A DNA stretch of 58,171 nucleotides, from the NCBI RefSeq assembly GCF_000485595.1, contig NW_014577124.1:190746-248916 (forward strand). Direction: 5' to 3'. Under the pieces are notes generated by a model, which worked only from the letters and a program-made list of their open reading frames with translations, was not told the DNA's origin and ran no database searches. Source of the stretch: Priapulus caudatus (taxonomy: Eukaryota > Priapulida > Priapulimorpha > Priapulimorphida > Priapulidae). Position 1 is the stretch's first letter. Each line of letters begins with the position of its first letter. A program made the translations under genes and the position numbers. Shown one piece after another: positions 9,201 through 18,431 of this stretch.

Positions 9201-11116
9201 ATGCAGCATGTCCAGAAAAAGGCAGAGGGAGCCACGCTGCACAGCAGCTCTAGCATCGGACAGAAGCTGTCTGACTCCGGCCATCGTCAGGCGAACCATC
9301 GGTAATTACACAAATGCTTAACAGCAACACAGAGCAACAGCAACAAGCAATAAATGCTTAACAGCAACATAAAGCAACAGCAACAAGCAACAAATGCTTA
9401 ACAGCTACACAGAGCAACAGCAACAAGAAACAAATGCTTAATCGCTAGCAAATGCGTCAACAGGTTACGTTGCACACATGGTCATACAGTCTAGATCTCG
9501 TATCTATCTGGTAGATCAATTTCTAATTCAAATATTGTTGATAGCATACAATCGAGGACTTTGGCTGCCATTAACGTTACGCGTGGTTTTCCTGCAGCTT
9601 GCTGACGAAGGCGAAGACCTGGGGTCACCTTCAGCGACCCGCAAACCCATTCCTCACCCTCGGCGTCGGCAACATGGCGGCGAGCGAGGCGCCAACAATG
9701 CCGGCCTTCCTCAACGAGGACGAGACCGAGGAGGATGAGGGCTGGAGCACCGACGACCACTCGGGGAACTCGGACGAGCCAGAGCCGCAGTGTCTGTCGA
9801 ACAGGAGCTCGCAGGGCGAGGTAAGGCGACGACGGGGGGAGACAGGGGGGGTTGGCCAGGGACGCAGTTTGACCTGTCATCATTGTCATAATTGAACAGG
9901 AACAAGGGGTGGCATTGGCCCGGGATGCGGTTTCGCGAGAATTTACCTTTCAGGATGGATGGGGCGGGTTATGGGAAGCTGTAGTGTGTCACCAATCAGA
10001 CGAAATGTGTGTCGAGATAGGACGTTCTAAAAAGTATTGCTTAGTGACGAATTGTTGCAGAGTTGGCATTCTGTCGACTGTTGTTACACGCTTGCATGAT
10101 AACATCAAACAACAGCTGTGGTGATAGAATACTTATAATCAATTCTGATATCCAGCGAAATAGTCGAGCAATTAACACTTACACAATTATCTAATCACAA
10201 TCTTATCTACATAATGATCTAATCCCAAACGTGAACTATGTTTGGTACTTTCCAAGTAGCCGATCACAAATGTAGGTAACGTCAGTAAACTTTTACCTAA
10301 CACCTGTCATTGTCACTGTGATTTTTACGCTAAATGCCATGATCAGTCGTCGTCATCGCTGCAGTGTGCCTTAAGCTCGAAAGACCAGTGTTCAGTTCTT
10401 ACAGCGCGCGTACTCACTCTTGTCTGCACAGAGCCTGCCGCTGTACGTCGCACTGGCTGACTACATGGCGATCGACTTTGGAGAGCTTTCAATGACGGAG
10501 GGCGAGATGGTGGAAGTGGTCAAGCTGAGCGAAGATGGCTGGTGGTTTGTGAGGTCGCTGGCGGGTCAGTCGGGCTGGGCGCCAGGCAGCTATCTTGAGC
10601 CGGTCAACAAGCGGCATTCTCGCACGAGCACGGGGAGTAGTATCGGTAAGCTATACCCGTGACCAAGCGACGGCGGGTCACTGACAGAAGCTTTGTAAGA
10701 GATGGTGTGATTTCTGGAACATGATCACTGGTGTCATTTACCATTGCTTACACTTAAATCCCTCCTAGTATTGCCTTTATTATTTTTAATACACTTATAG
10801 CGCCCTCCTAATAATCTTAGGACAACGAAATAGATTTCATATCGAAAGAGAAAATGTGGAACTTTAGAGCAGACGTCATTGAAATTGAGTGGTACCTATT
10901 GCTCTGATCTTTAGCTGTGCACCTGCCATGTCTTAAAATTGCTTCGCCACGATCGAGTTTTAGATCTATTTTATTGATGCAGTTTCTCCATTCTTTCGGT
11001 TGGAATAATGATGTCTTTCCTAATTGCATTTAGATTCTGGAGGAGACAGCCTGTTGAAGTTGTGTCCCGGAGCAGCAGCTAACGTCGGAGTTGCTGGCCA
11101 GCGGACATCTTTGTAG
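557..11116 (+). CDS. MCF2L: MCF2L/DBS-like Rho guanine-nucleotide exchange factor (partial, 15 exons)
   Basis: Dbl-family exchange factors load GTP onto Rho-family GTPases at the membrane and cytoskeleton; mammalian DBS acts on RhoA and Cdc42 (family knowledge; specificity here is inferred). Coding exons: 557-763, 1819-2037, 3316-3434, 3709-3775, 4505-4620, 5367-5436, 5715-5813, 6153-6245, 7322-7447, 7972-8178, 8860-9040, 9190-9301, 9598-9820, 10432-10645, 11034-11116. All join in phase with GT-AG borders into 711 residues ending at TAG 11114-11116. Domain order is the end of a spectrin-like region (1-110), DH (about 183-375), PH (about 376-500), an acidic WSTDD linker, and SH3 (about 615-672). 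The motifs ETERAYV, LLKPVQRITKYQLLLKEM and FLYENAILFCKKRE point to the DBS/MCF2 subfamily. The N-terminal part of the family (SEC14-like and most of the spectrin region) would lie upstream of base 1. MCF2 or another paralogue is the main alternative. Confidence 0.9.
764..1818 (+). other. GEF intron, nothing recognised
   Basis: AT-rich intron sequence with no repeat, RNA gene or coding exon that I can support. Confidence 0.7.
1819..2037 (+). CDS. MCF2L: DBS-like GEF exon: spectrin-like helix end and Pro/Arg linker
   Basis: The acceptor is CTACAG and the donor GTATGA; both borders are phase 0 and the exon has 73 codons. It begins VLKRIEDVQVMLEKRK, a helical segment that continues the previous exon, then gives PTRAVQPVMPEP, resembling the proline linker after the spectrin region of DBS. 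It ends in a basic stretch (KRRWHGKKSRNH). Confidence 0.85.
2038..3315 (+). other. GEF intron with AT-rich palindrome and TA run
   Basis: Around 2245-2315, runs of TAATAGAT and ATCTATTA alternate to form an imperfect AT-rich palindrome. A (TA)n run lies at about 3220-3247. No exon is supported here. Confidence 0.65.
3316..3434 (+). CDS. MCF2L: DBS-like GEF exon: Ser/Glu-rich linker before DH
   Basis: The acceptor is TCTCCAG and the donor GTAAGC. The exon enters in phase 0 and leaves in phase 2. It encodes MQIEVVRRSAGSDD and then an acidic Ser/Thr-rich stretch, a typical phosphorylatable linker leading into the DH domain. Confidence 0.85.
3709..3775 (+). CDS. MCF2L: DBS-like GEF exon: DH conserved region 1
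   Basis: The acceptor is TTCCACAG and the donor GTAGGT. It encodes LVMRELFETERAYVAELKSI, the first helix of the DH domain. The glutamate in the ETERAYV motif is the usual conserved contact to the GTPase switch 1 region. Confidence 0.93.
3847..4221. mobile_element. hAT-like MITE in a GEF intron
   Basis: The ends are inverted repeats of about 66 nt. The left arm runs through GCGTCTAAACAGAGGAATTG and CTCCGACCTGTGATTGGAGG; its reverse complement closes the element at 4154-4221. The 8-bp direct repeat GATGTATG lies immediately outside (3839-3846 and 4222-4229), the target-site length typical of hAT elements. At 375 bp with no ORF it is non-autonomous. Confidence 0.85.
4505..4620 (+). CDS. MCF2L: DBS-like GEF exon: DH helix 2-3
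   Basis: The acceptor ends TGTAG and the donor is GTATGT. It encodes GYVQQMENPEWQDLIP and LFGNLEELYQFHN, the family motif in which LFGN is followed by an E-x-x-Y/F-x-F-H helix. It leaves in phase 2. Confidence 0.93.
4668..5233. mobile_element. Palindromic intronic element, copy 1
   Basis: The element has a 300-bp leader (from CAAATGGATTTACATGTG to about 4969) followed by a large hairpin. The hairpin arms, 4971-5043 and 5158-5230, are 73 nt long and differ at one base by eye; they contain GGTACTGCCGGAACGTACCC. The loop holds GGTTAGGGTTAGGG. The hairpin is flanked by CCCTACYGTAGCT at 4957-4969 and 5234-5246. It sits in the intron between exons 4505-4620 and 5367-5436. Confidence 0.8.
5367..5436 (+). 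CDS. MCF2L: DBS-like GEF exon: DH central helix
   Basis: The acceptor is GTTGCAG and the donor GTGAGT. The split aspartate codon is completed, then VFLKDLEQCVSNPSLVGQCF follows, the DBS-type region between conserved regions 1 and 2. Confidence 0.92.
5715..5813 (+). CDS. MCF2L: DBS-like GEF exon: DH conserved region 2
   Basis: The acceptor is AATATAG and the donor GTAGGG; 33 codons, phase 0 at both ends. It encodes DFHDRYSVYCQNKLYSETLR, with the YxxYCxN motif of DH conserved region 2. Confidence 0.93.
5814..6152 (+). other. GEF intron, nothing recognised
   Basis: AT-rich intron with no distinctive content. Confidence 0.6.
6153..6245 (+). CDS. MCF2L: DBS-like GEF exon: DH conserved region 3
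   Basis: The acceptor is TTTATAG and the donor GTGAGC; 31 codons, phase 0. It encodes ECQKRLGHRLPL and YLLKPVQRITKYQLLLK, the most conserved DH helix and the diagnostic signature of a RhoGEF. Confidence 0.96.
6416..6931. mobile_element. Palindromic intronic element, copy 2
   Basis: This has the same leader and left hairpin arm as the copy near 4.7-5.2 kb, but most of the right arm is missing. Its loop has a longer telomere-like tract (TTAGGG, ATAGGG and TTAGAG units, 6782-6818). The whole copy is flanked by a perfect 30-bp direct repeat beginning TACACTGGATAGTGCGAGAA (6386-6415 and 6932-6961). Confidence 0.8.
7322..7447 (+). CDS. MCF2L: DBS-like GEF exon: DH last helix
   Basis: The acceptor is ATTTCAG and the donor GTATGT; 42 codons, phase 0. 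It encodes EMLRYTDNEDGNCDIQEALH and then VLKYVNDIMHQAAITG. The VND motif in the last helix is where DH domains place a conserved asparagine against the GTPase. Confidence 0.94.
7448..7971 (+). other. GEF intron, nothing recognised
   Basis: AT-rich intron with no repeat or exon that I can support. Confidence 0.6.
7972..8178 (+). CDS. MCF2L: DBS-like GEF exon: DH-PH junction and PH strands 1-4
   Basis: The acceptor is TCTGCAG and the donor GTGAGT; 69 codons, phase 0. It starts GNLSELGRLLMQASFNIW, then RFKPMLRHMFLYENAILFCK, the DBS-type PH core in which strand 3 ends FLYENAILFCKK. Confidence 0.95.
8179..8859 (+). other. GEF intron, nothing recognised
   Basis: Intron between the two PH-domain exons; no distinctive content seen. 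Confidence 0.6.
8860..9040 (+). CDS. MCF2L: DBS-like GEF exon: PH strands 5-7 and C-terminal helix
   Basis: The acceptor is TTTCTAG and the donor GTATGT. It enters in phase 0 and leaves in phase 1. It encodes IGLTENFKGDKGDKSKFEVW and YTIQADTAEIKEVWVTEI. The tryptophan in EVWVTEI is the invariant residue of the PH C-terminal helix. Confidence 0.95.
9190..9301 (+). CDS. MCF2L: DBS-like GEF exon: post-PH linker 1
   Basis: The acceptor is CATGCAG and the donor GTAATT; phase 1 in, phase 2 out. It encodes EAAMQHVQKKAEGATLHSSS, a low-complexity linker. The phase fits both neighbours, which is the main support. Confidence 0.85.
9311..9440 (+). repeat. 40-bp tandem repeat just inside an intron
   Basis: AAATGCTTAACAGCAACACA and the CAGCAACAAGCAA tail recur with an exact 40-base period (CAAATGCTTA-type starts at 9311, 9351, 9391, 9431). 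There are three full copies and a partial one. The array starts nine bases after the exon end at 9301. Confidence 0.9.
9598..9820 (+). CDS. MCF2L: DBS-like GEF exon: acidic linker before SH3
   Basis: The acceptor is TCCTGCAG and the donor GTAAGG. One base completes the split arginine codon and 74 codons follow. It contains NEDETEEDEGWSTDDHSG, an acidic tryptophan motif of the type between PH and SH3 in DBS isoforms. Confidence 0.87.
9821..11033 (+). other. GEF introns around the SH3 exon, nothing recognised
   Basis: Apart from the SH3 exon 10432-10645, these two introns (9821-10431 and 10646-11033) hold no repeat, RNA gene or alternative exon that I can support. Confidence 0.55.
10432..10645 (+). 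CDS. MCF2L: DBS-like GEF exon: SH3 domain
   Basis: The acceptor is CTGCACAG and the donor GTAAGC. It encodes a complete SH3 fold: VALADYMA (ALYDY motif), GELSMTEGE (RT loop), DGWWFVRS, GWAPGSYL and a final EPV. SH3 domains bind proline-rich ligands; some vertebrate DBS isoforms end the same way. Confidence 0.95.
11034..11116 (+). CDS. MCF2L: DBS-like GEF last exon with stop
   Basis: The acceptor is CATTTAG. Two bases complete an aspartate codon, then SGGDSLLKLCPGAAANVG and a short tail end RTSL at TAG 11114-11116. The exon is short and weakly conserved; phase agreement and the strong acceptor support it. Confidence 0.8.
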
Positions 11117-11730
11117 CGTGGCGTGTGGACGCAGAAATGACAATTCATCGACCAATATTTATGGCACAATTTATAGTGCACGAAAAAGCGTTGAAGGCAA
11201 TCCACGGATTAAATTCATACATAGACTGGTTATATAAGTCGTTGTTAATCAATCCTTATGGAGTCAGCCTCCTACGTAGAACGACCGGTGCATCTGTAAC
11301 TCAAGAGTCTGTTGATTTATAGATGGTGTCATAGTGACCATTCCCAAGCTATAGGTTGCACTTGTGTCTTCGTTGTTGAGCTCAACAATTCACGTTTGAG
11401 CTTACAAGTTAAAACAGTCGCTTGCTGTGTGTCATTATATCAGTTCAGTATGAATTTCTAGCGTGATGAATGAACTTCATGGTAGGCGGGAGTATCGATC
11501 ATTACAACACGCGGTGAAGCTACTGATATTGTTGTGTTAACCCTTTGCTTTAGCCATTTAGGTTTCGTTGAAATGTACTGGTTGGAGATTTGTCTTCAAA
11601 CGAGTGCGTGCTATTACGAAAGAATCTACGTCTAATATACCGAATGTCATGTGCCGTATGTTATATGCATGCTACTAACCTCTGGGTTAGGGTATAATAT
11701 AAAAGGAATAAATAGCCTGGAATAGATGTA
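11117..11730 (+). terminator. GEF 3' UTR and poly(A) signal
   Basis: The first canonical AATAAA after the stop codon is at 11707-11712, giving a 3' UTR of about 600 nt if used. Cleavage position is inferred. Confidence 0.55.
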
Positions 11731-11862
11731 GATGTAATATGTAGGCAGACGAAATTATATCTGGTACGCAGGCTTGTGAATAACTGCGCGTGTAGTGAGT
11801 GCACAGCATGAATGCAGGCATAGCAGAGCTGATCATGATGTTGCAACCTGTTGCAGCAAATG

Positions 11863-11885
11863 TTGATAATGATGGTGATGATGGC

Positions 11886-11917
<32 letters not shown>
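11863..11917. repeat. GATGAT trinucleotide microsatellite
   Basis: A run of GATGAT units with a few interruptions in the GEF 3' flank. Confidence 0.9.
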
Positions 11918-12412
11918 CACTCCGAAAGGCAGCTGTTCCTACTAGTTAACTTTTGTAAGCTGCTATTTGCGTTAAAGATGTGAATTTAACTGAGTGAGCG
12001 CTGAATTGCAGAAGATTTTGGAATGAGAATGGATTTCCTAGAGGTAGGGGCCAAAATTTTATATAGAGACTTTTCTTACTGGATTTCAAGGTCCCCATTT
12101 ATATAACGGTGCCATCTGAATGTGTTTTTAATTCGTGACTGGCACTGTTATGTAAGTTACCAGTAAACTATTTTGTTTAATCTTTAGCGTCTTCAAATAC
12201 ATGATAGTTCTAACTACTTTGTAAAACAGAGGCCACTATTAGATGCTTGATGTAATGAAGCAGGTTGATGTGAACGTAAAATGTTAATGCAAGCTATGAA
12301 ATGTTGCAATTTTATCGAATGACTATATGTGATAGTTTGATTGGATACTGGCGCCACGATGGTTTCCAGCATCAGAAGTGCTTGTATCGGCCCTGCTTGT
12401 CTATTCTCCGTT

Positions 12413-12714
12413 AAGCTGGGTGTACACTTGGAAAGTCGACGAATTGATCAACTTTTCAACGTTCTATCAACCTCTCTATCAGATGTTTTTACGTTATCGA
12501 CCACGAGTCGGCAACACGAGGGACACACCTCCTGATTGCTGTTATCAGAGTGACTGCATGGCAAAAAGTTGATCAACTCGCTGACCATGTTCTAATTTCT
12601 CAACTAGTTGAGCACTAAACCTTTACATTTACACTGCCGACTTTCGGTCGATTAATTGAAAAATTTATCAACTCGTCAACTTTCTACAGAAAGTTGATAG
12701 TGTAAACCCAGCTT
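12413..12714. mobile_element. Inverted-repeat MITE in the intergenic region
   Basis: The left end is AAGCTGGGTGTACACTTGGA and the right end, reverse-complemented, reads AAGCTGGGTTTACACTATCA. Further in, both arms share AAAGT(C/T)GACGA(A/G)TTGAT. It is about 302 bp with no coding capacity. I could not find a clean target-site duplication. Confidence 0.7.
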
Positions 12715-14380
12715 TACACGTACCTTGCGTGGTGTACGTACGTACGTGGTACGTGCTTACCGACCTTTGTAGCACGCTAACAATTAAAGCGACCGCACGT
12801 TTGAACGCGGTGAATTCACGTTCACTATATGTAGCACTAGCATTCAGATTTGTACCGTTTTCGACCGGGGAATACGTTATAGATATGCAGTCTCGTGTTC
12901 TCTTAGAAAACCTTTCGTGTTCTCTTGGAAAATCTAGAAATATTTGTGTGACGTAACGCGAACGATGTCCCTGAGATGTGTTGCACGCATGCGTTATATA
13001 TATACACGCTATATGTAGATATAAGTTGACTCTGATCAGTCCGCATGAGATATGGCGTAGGCGAAAATCGCGTTTGTAAATATTGAGTTGCATCATGTAC
13101 AGAGTGGCTGGGTGCTCGACGATTTGACTGGATATTGCGGAAGTTTGTTTATTGTTGTAGCTTCCAGGATACTCGACGTTAGCGTGGCTTGGCGCGTTAT
13201 GATGTTTGCCATTTTAAATTATTCTATTTTATTTATGAACTCGTGAACATTTTTTACGCGTTATTTAAAGATGGCCACTTTTCGAGCACGTTTCTTTCGC
13301 AGTATTGCCAAGAGAGTTTTTAACATTTGTGGGAAACACAGTTGTATGTATATAATGTTATATAAATTGGCTAAGTTGGTTACGTGCTTCTAGAAGCATG
13401 CGGTCAGAACTGATGTATTGGAAGCTCATTGTAGGCCTATAATTCAGAGATGGCAATTATCTGCTGCGTTTGACACACGGCTATAACAATTATTTAAAGA
13501 TCTGTGCTCCCCCATCCACAGAGCGGGTGCTAAATTTGCTCTATTCCCTATGCCGAGGCACCACCCACCCTGCTCATCCTTCCCGTTGTTTTCCCTTCTA
13601 CTCTACTTTAGGTCGATCCCTAGCTCTTCGTATTTTGCTACTTAAACTGGTCTCTTCTCCTAAGCTCACCACCTATCTCTACCGCAAACCTGAATCTGAC
13701 CTGAAGTTAAATTAGCAACGCACATAGTGAAATCTTTTGGCGGAAAAGAATTTCTGATTATCCATTTCCGGTAACATCGACGACCGAAATAATAGAAAGC
13801 TATTGCTGCGAACAACCGCATATTCATAGCGGTATTATACCCCTTTACCATGACGACAGCGATTGGTGTACATTTGGTGCTGTGCCGCACGTCTGCTATT
13901 GCCTGTAAATACCGCGCAGGTTCCTGAGTGAAATGCAGCTAATCACATACGGATGTATTATAATCATGTGATAAATATATACTACATATACGTATCATGA
14001 TAAAGACTGATTATTGTTGTTGGTTCTGTCGTTGATTCATTCAAGATTACGATGAAGCAAAGCTCTATATTATAAAGACACACACGCAGGTACATTATAT
14101 ATATAATATACTATATAGCATACTAATAGTAATAGTATATAATATATAAACTCTCTCGCTCTCTTTCTTTCTCCACCGTACTGTTGTTGTCCTGTACAAT
14201 GAGCGAGAGGGAGAGGAAGAAAGTAAGGGAGAGGGTGAAACCGACAGGGGCATGTGGAGGAGAACGAGGGGAGGATAAGATAAGATGAGGGAACGGGTGA
14301 AACGTAGAGAGTGTGATGGAGTGAAATAGCACCCGAAGGAATGAGAGAGATATCGCAAGAGAGAGAGGCATGGAAAGAGA
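12715..14380. other. Intergenic, no gene recognised
   Basis: AT-rich spacer with small ORFs of no recognisable content. TA-rich tracts begin near 14090. Confidence 0.6.
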
Positions 14381-15267
14381 CAGTGCGTCTCTCTCTCTCT
14401 CTCTCCTCTATTTTATATAATATTTATATTTTATATATTATGTATTATTAGTACTAAAATATATATATTTATCTATTAGTATGTATATATCTGAGAAAGA
14501 CAGGACGAGGATATATATATATAATGGTATTACCGGTATATAGTATGACGTATCCCGCAAGCTTCGACGCTTCTTCTGCAATCGAGATGTAATAAATTTA
14601 GGGTTAGAGCTGAGACTGCCGATGGTAAGCGGTATGATAGTACTAGGGATAGGAAATGAAATAGGAGGGGCAGATCTCTTTTCCCGAGCCCTTTCTCTCT
14701 CTCTCTCTCTCTCTGTCTCTGTCTCTCTTTCTCTCTCTCTCTCCCGTCTCTCTCTCTCGCTCTCTCCTCTCTCCAATCTCGGCGCCCTCGATTGCCCCTC
14801 GTCTACTGTCTCTCTCTGCGTCGTCTCTCTCTCCCCGGTCGCTCGGCCTTCTACTCTCATCGTCAATTCCTTCCTCATGTCCCCCTTGCTTTCCTCTCCC
14901 TCTGGCTCTCTGCCTGTGTGCTTCCGCGTGTCGTTGCCTATTCTCCCATTCCCCGTCCTCTCACTCTAGCACCTTTTACTGCTCTCTTCCCCTCCCTATG
15001 CACTTATGGCCGTCTATTTCATTTCCCCTCTCTCTCGTGCTCGCACTTACGCGCTCTGCTGCTCCTGGTCTGCACCTCACCTCTGCGAGACCCTCTGCTC
15101 GTCCGGCCCTCGCACCAGCCCCCGCTGTGTCGGCGCGCTCTTCTCTCTCTTCTCCTCTCTCTCTCTCATTCTAGCGTCTCTCTCTCTCTCTCATTCCCTC
15201 GCTTCCTCTCTCTCTCGCTCTCTCTCTTCTTCCCTTCACCTCTTGTTGTTGGTCATTCTTGTTGTTC
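14381..15267. repeat. TC-rich simple and degenerate repeats
   Basis: (TC)n runs at 14387-14403 and 14690-14770, then pyrimidine-rich sequence to about 15267. The apparent ORFs here are low-complexity Ser/Leu artefacts. Confidence 0.8.
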
Positions 15268-15629
15268 TTCCTTCCTCCCCTCTCGCGATTGGTATCGCCC
15301 ACGGCATCAGTTGCACTGTGAAAAGTTAGCAAGACAAATGGCTGGTTTTCAGCCTCAACATTTTCACCCCCAAAGCACAAAATGTGGATATACGGCTATA
15401 ATACGCGTTTTTACGGTCACACAAACATACATACACACACGCAACCGGCGCGCAACACGCGGCATGGTTGCACGCACGCGTGCGCGATTATTATAGGCGT
15501 AAATTCAAATTTTGTGGCTCTTCGGGGAGTGAAAAAGTTTCAGCTGAAATACGGTTCATTGGCATGCAAACTTTTCAACCTGCGAGTGATGCCGTGGAAC
15601 GATACTAATCCGCGAGAGGGAGTAAGGAA
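15268..15629. mobile_element. Foldback element, copy 1 of 3
   Basis: An imperfect inverted repeat. The left arm runs from CTCGCGATTGGTATCGCCC through GTTGCACTGTGAAAAGTTAG to GGCTATAATACGCG. The right arm carries the reverse complement, ending GATACTAATCCGCGAGAGGG. The arms surround an AC-rich loop. Confidence 0.75.
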
Positions 15630-15802
15630 GTGAGCATTCACAAAAAAAACGGAAAAAGGCGAGTATATAATATATATAATATATATATATATTATATATA
15701 CATATGTGTATATATAGTATATATATATAATATAATATATAATATATATATAGTAATAATATATATAATATATATATACATATGTGTATATTATATTATA
15801 TG

Positions 15803-15835
<33 letters not shown>

Positions 15836-16261
15836 ATATATTATAGCGCCCAGAAGAGAGAAAAATGCGAGCGAGAGATGCACGCAGTAGAGCCAAGAAG
15901 AGAGAGAGAGAGAGCAGGGACGAGAGTGTCATGTGTTGTGTTGCGCGTGACGTGCGTGCGTGCTGCGTTGCGTCGCAGTCATGCGTGTTGCGTGTGCGCG
16001 CGTGAAGAAAATATGCGAAGAGAGAGAGAGAGACAGAGGAGGCGGGAAACGAGTGAGTGTGTGCATGTGTGCGCGCGTGCGTGCGTGCTGCGTGCGTGCG
16101 TGCGCGCATAGAGAGAAATATTGACGAGAGAGAGAGACAGAGAGAAGAAGAGAGATGCGTGTGTGTGTGTGTGTGTGTGTTGTGAGAGAGATAGAGTGCG
16201 TGTGTGTGTGTGTGTGTGAGAAGAGAGAGAGAGTGTGTGTGTGCGTTGGTGTGTGTGTGGT

Positions 16262-16292
<31 letters not shown>

Positions 16293-16530
16293 AGAAAGAG
16301 AGAGAGGGTGAGAGTCACGGAGAGGAAGGGTGGAGCGAGAAATTGCTGAGAGAAGTAACTACATGTGAAGGATTTGTGCACCCGTGCCTGTGAGTTGTGC
16401 GTACGTGCGTTTGTCTGCGTGGTGTGACTGCGCATGCGTTGTGCACATCTCCGTCTGCATTCTTCCCTCCCCGTCCTCCCTCTTTTCTCTCTCTTTCCTT
16501 CCTCCTCCCCCTCTCACTACCCTTCCCTCA
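15630..16530. repeat. TA, GA and GT simple repeats between foldback copies
   Basis: (TA)n at about 15663-15840, GA-rich tracts, GCGTGCGT and a long GT tract at about 16156-16280. The same order (TA, GCGCCC, GA, GT, GA) recurs between copies 2 and 3. Confidence 0.85.
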
Positions 16531-16889
16531 GTATTTCCCTCCCCCATCGCGATAGTATCCGCCCACTGCATGAGTTGCACTGTGAAAAAGTAGCCAGACA
16601 AATGCTGGTTTTCAGCCTCATCTTTTTCACCCCCAAAGCACAAAATGTGGATATACGGCTATAATACGCGTTTTCTACGGTCACACAAACTACACTATAC
16701 ACACACGCGACCGGGCCGCACAAGCGGGTATGGTTGCACGCACGCGTGTGGTGTATTATAGGCGTAAATTCAAATTTTGTGCTTGGGGAGTGAAAATGTT
16801 TCAGCTGAAATACGGTCATTTGGCTGGCAAACTTTTCACCGTGCGAGTAATGCCGTGGACGATACTATCCGCGAGAGGGAGTAAGTAAG
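16531..16889. mobile_element. Foldback element, copy 2 of 3
   Basis: Same arms as the copies at 15268 and 17475, including TTTTTCACCCCCAAAGCACA on the left and GTGAAAATGTTTCAGCTGAA on the right. It begins about 1.26 kb after copy 1; the spacer holds TA, GA, GCGTGCGT and GT runs. Confidence 0.75.
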
Positions 16890-17209
16890 AGCATGTGAAA
16901 AAAACGGAAAAAGGCGAGTATATATATATATATAATATATATATAGCGCCCAAGAAAGAGAGAAAATTGCGAGCGAGAATGCACGCAGCAGAGAGAGAGA
17001 AGAGAGAGAGAGAGAGAAGAGAGAGTGAGGGAACGAGAAAGTGTATGTGTGTGCGCGCGTGCGTGCGTGAGTGCGTGCTGCGTGCGCGTGTGCGTGTGTC
17101 GCGCGTGAAGAGAAATATTGCGAGAGAGAGAGAAGCAGAGAGAGAGAAAGAAAGTGCGTGCGTGTGTGTGTGTGTGTGTGTGTGTTGTGAGAGAGAAAGA
17201 GAAGAGAGA

Positions 17210-17241
<32 letters not shown>

Positions 17242-17474
17242 AGAGAGATAGAGAGAGAGAAGAGAGAGAGGGTGAGAGTCACGAGAGGGAAAGGGTGAGC
17301 GAGAATGCGAGAGAAGTAACTACATTGGAAGGAATTTGTCATCCGTGCTGTGTGTGCGTACATGCGTTTGTCTGCGCGTGGACTGCGCATGGCGTGTGCA
17401 CATCTCCGTCGCATTCTTCACCTCCCTCTTTCTCTCCTCTTCCTTCCTCCTCCCCTCTCACTCCCTTCCCCTCA

Positions 17475-17835
17475 GTATTCCCTCCCTCCTATCGCGGATA
17501 GTTATCGCCCACTGCATGAGTTGCACTGTGAAAAGTTAGCCAGAGAAATGGCTTTGGTTTCAGCCTCATCTTTTTCACCCCCCAAAGCACAAAATGTGGA
17601 TATACGGCCTATAATACGCGTTTTTGTGGTCACACAAACAACACACACACACGACCCGGCGCGCAACGACGGGTATGTTGCAAGCACGCGTGCGCGTGTA
17701 TTATATGCGTAAATCAAATTTTGTGGCCTCGGGGAGTGAAAAGTTTCAGCTGAAATACGGTCATTTGGCTGGCAAACTTTTCACCGTGCGAGTGATGCCG
17801 TGGACGATACTATTCGCCAGAGGAGAGGAAGTAAG
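17475..17835. mobile_element. Foldback element, copy 3 of 3
   Basis: The arms match copies 1 and 2 with scattered single-base indels. It begins about 0.94 kb after copy 2, and the spacers share their sequence order. Confidence 0.75.
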
Positions 17836-17863
17836 CATGGGAGGGGCAGAAACAAAGAAAGAG

Positions 17864-17912
<49 letters not shown>

Positions 17913-18300
17913 GACACATAGGCTGAGAAAAACGGAGGAAGGAAGGGAACGAGATTTAGTGAGAGTAATTATGGATGGATGGGAGTAACGGAAGGATGGG
18001 AATGGAGGAAGGGAAGGCGAGAAAGCGGGAGACAAAATGATAGGGAAAGGAATATCCATTTTTATAATGTACTATGTGTACAGTATATGTGCCTATAATA
18101 CGCGTGCGTGTGTGAATTCGTGCGCGCATGCGTGCGTTTCTGTGCGTGTGCGTGCCTGTGGGTCGCTGTGTCTCTGTATGTACTATTGTATGCGCGTGTG
18201 GTTGTGCGTATTATGTGTACACCTCTCCCGCTCCGTTAATTAGTTATTTATTTATTTATACGCGCGCAGGCACGCACACCTTACCGTAACCCCGTTTACT
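17836..18300. repeat. GA run and GT/GC-rich spacer
   Basis: A (GA)n run at about 17870-17910, then GT/GCGT-rich sequence to about 18220 and a TTTA run at 18242-18257. No gene is supported. Confidence 0.7.
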
Positions 18301-18431
18301 CACTTAGGTATCTTGAACTTTGCACACCGACTACTTGATTGGAAGTTACTCGGCTCTGGAATGGCCATGCGGGTCGGTCGAGTAAAAATTATCAATTTAA
18401 TACATAGCTTTACATGTGTATAACAGGATAT

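Noticed and set aside
14622-15496. ORFs of 115-234 codons in the TC-rich region
   Set aside because: Low-complexity Ser/Leu/Pro translations of pyrimidine repeats that run into a foldback element; no domain.
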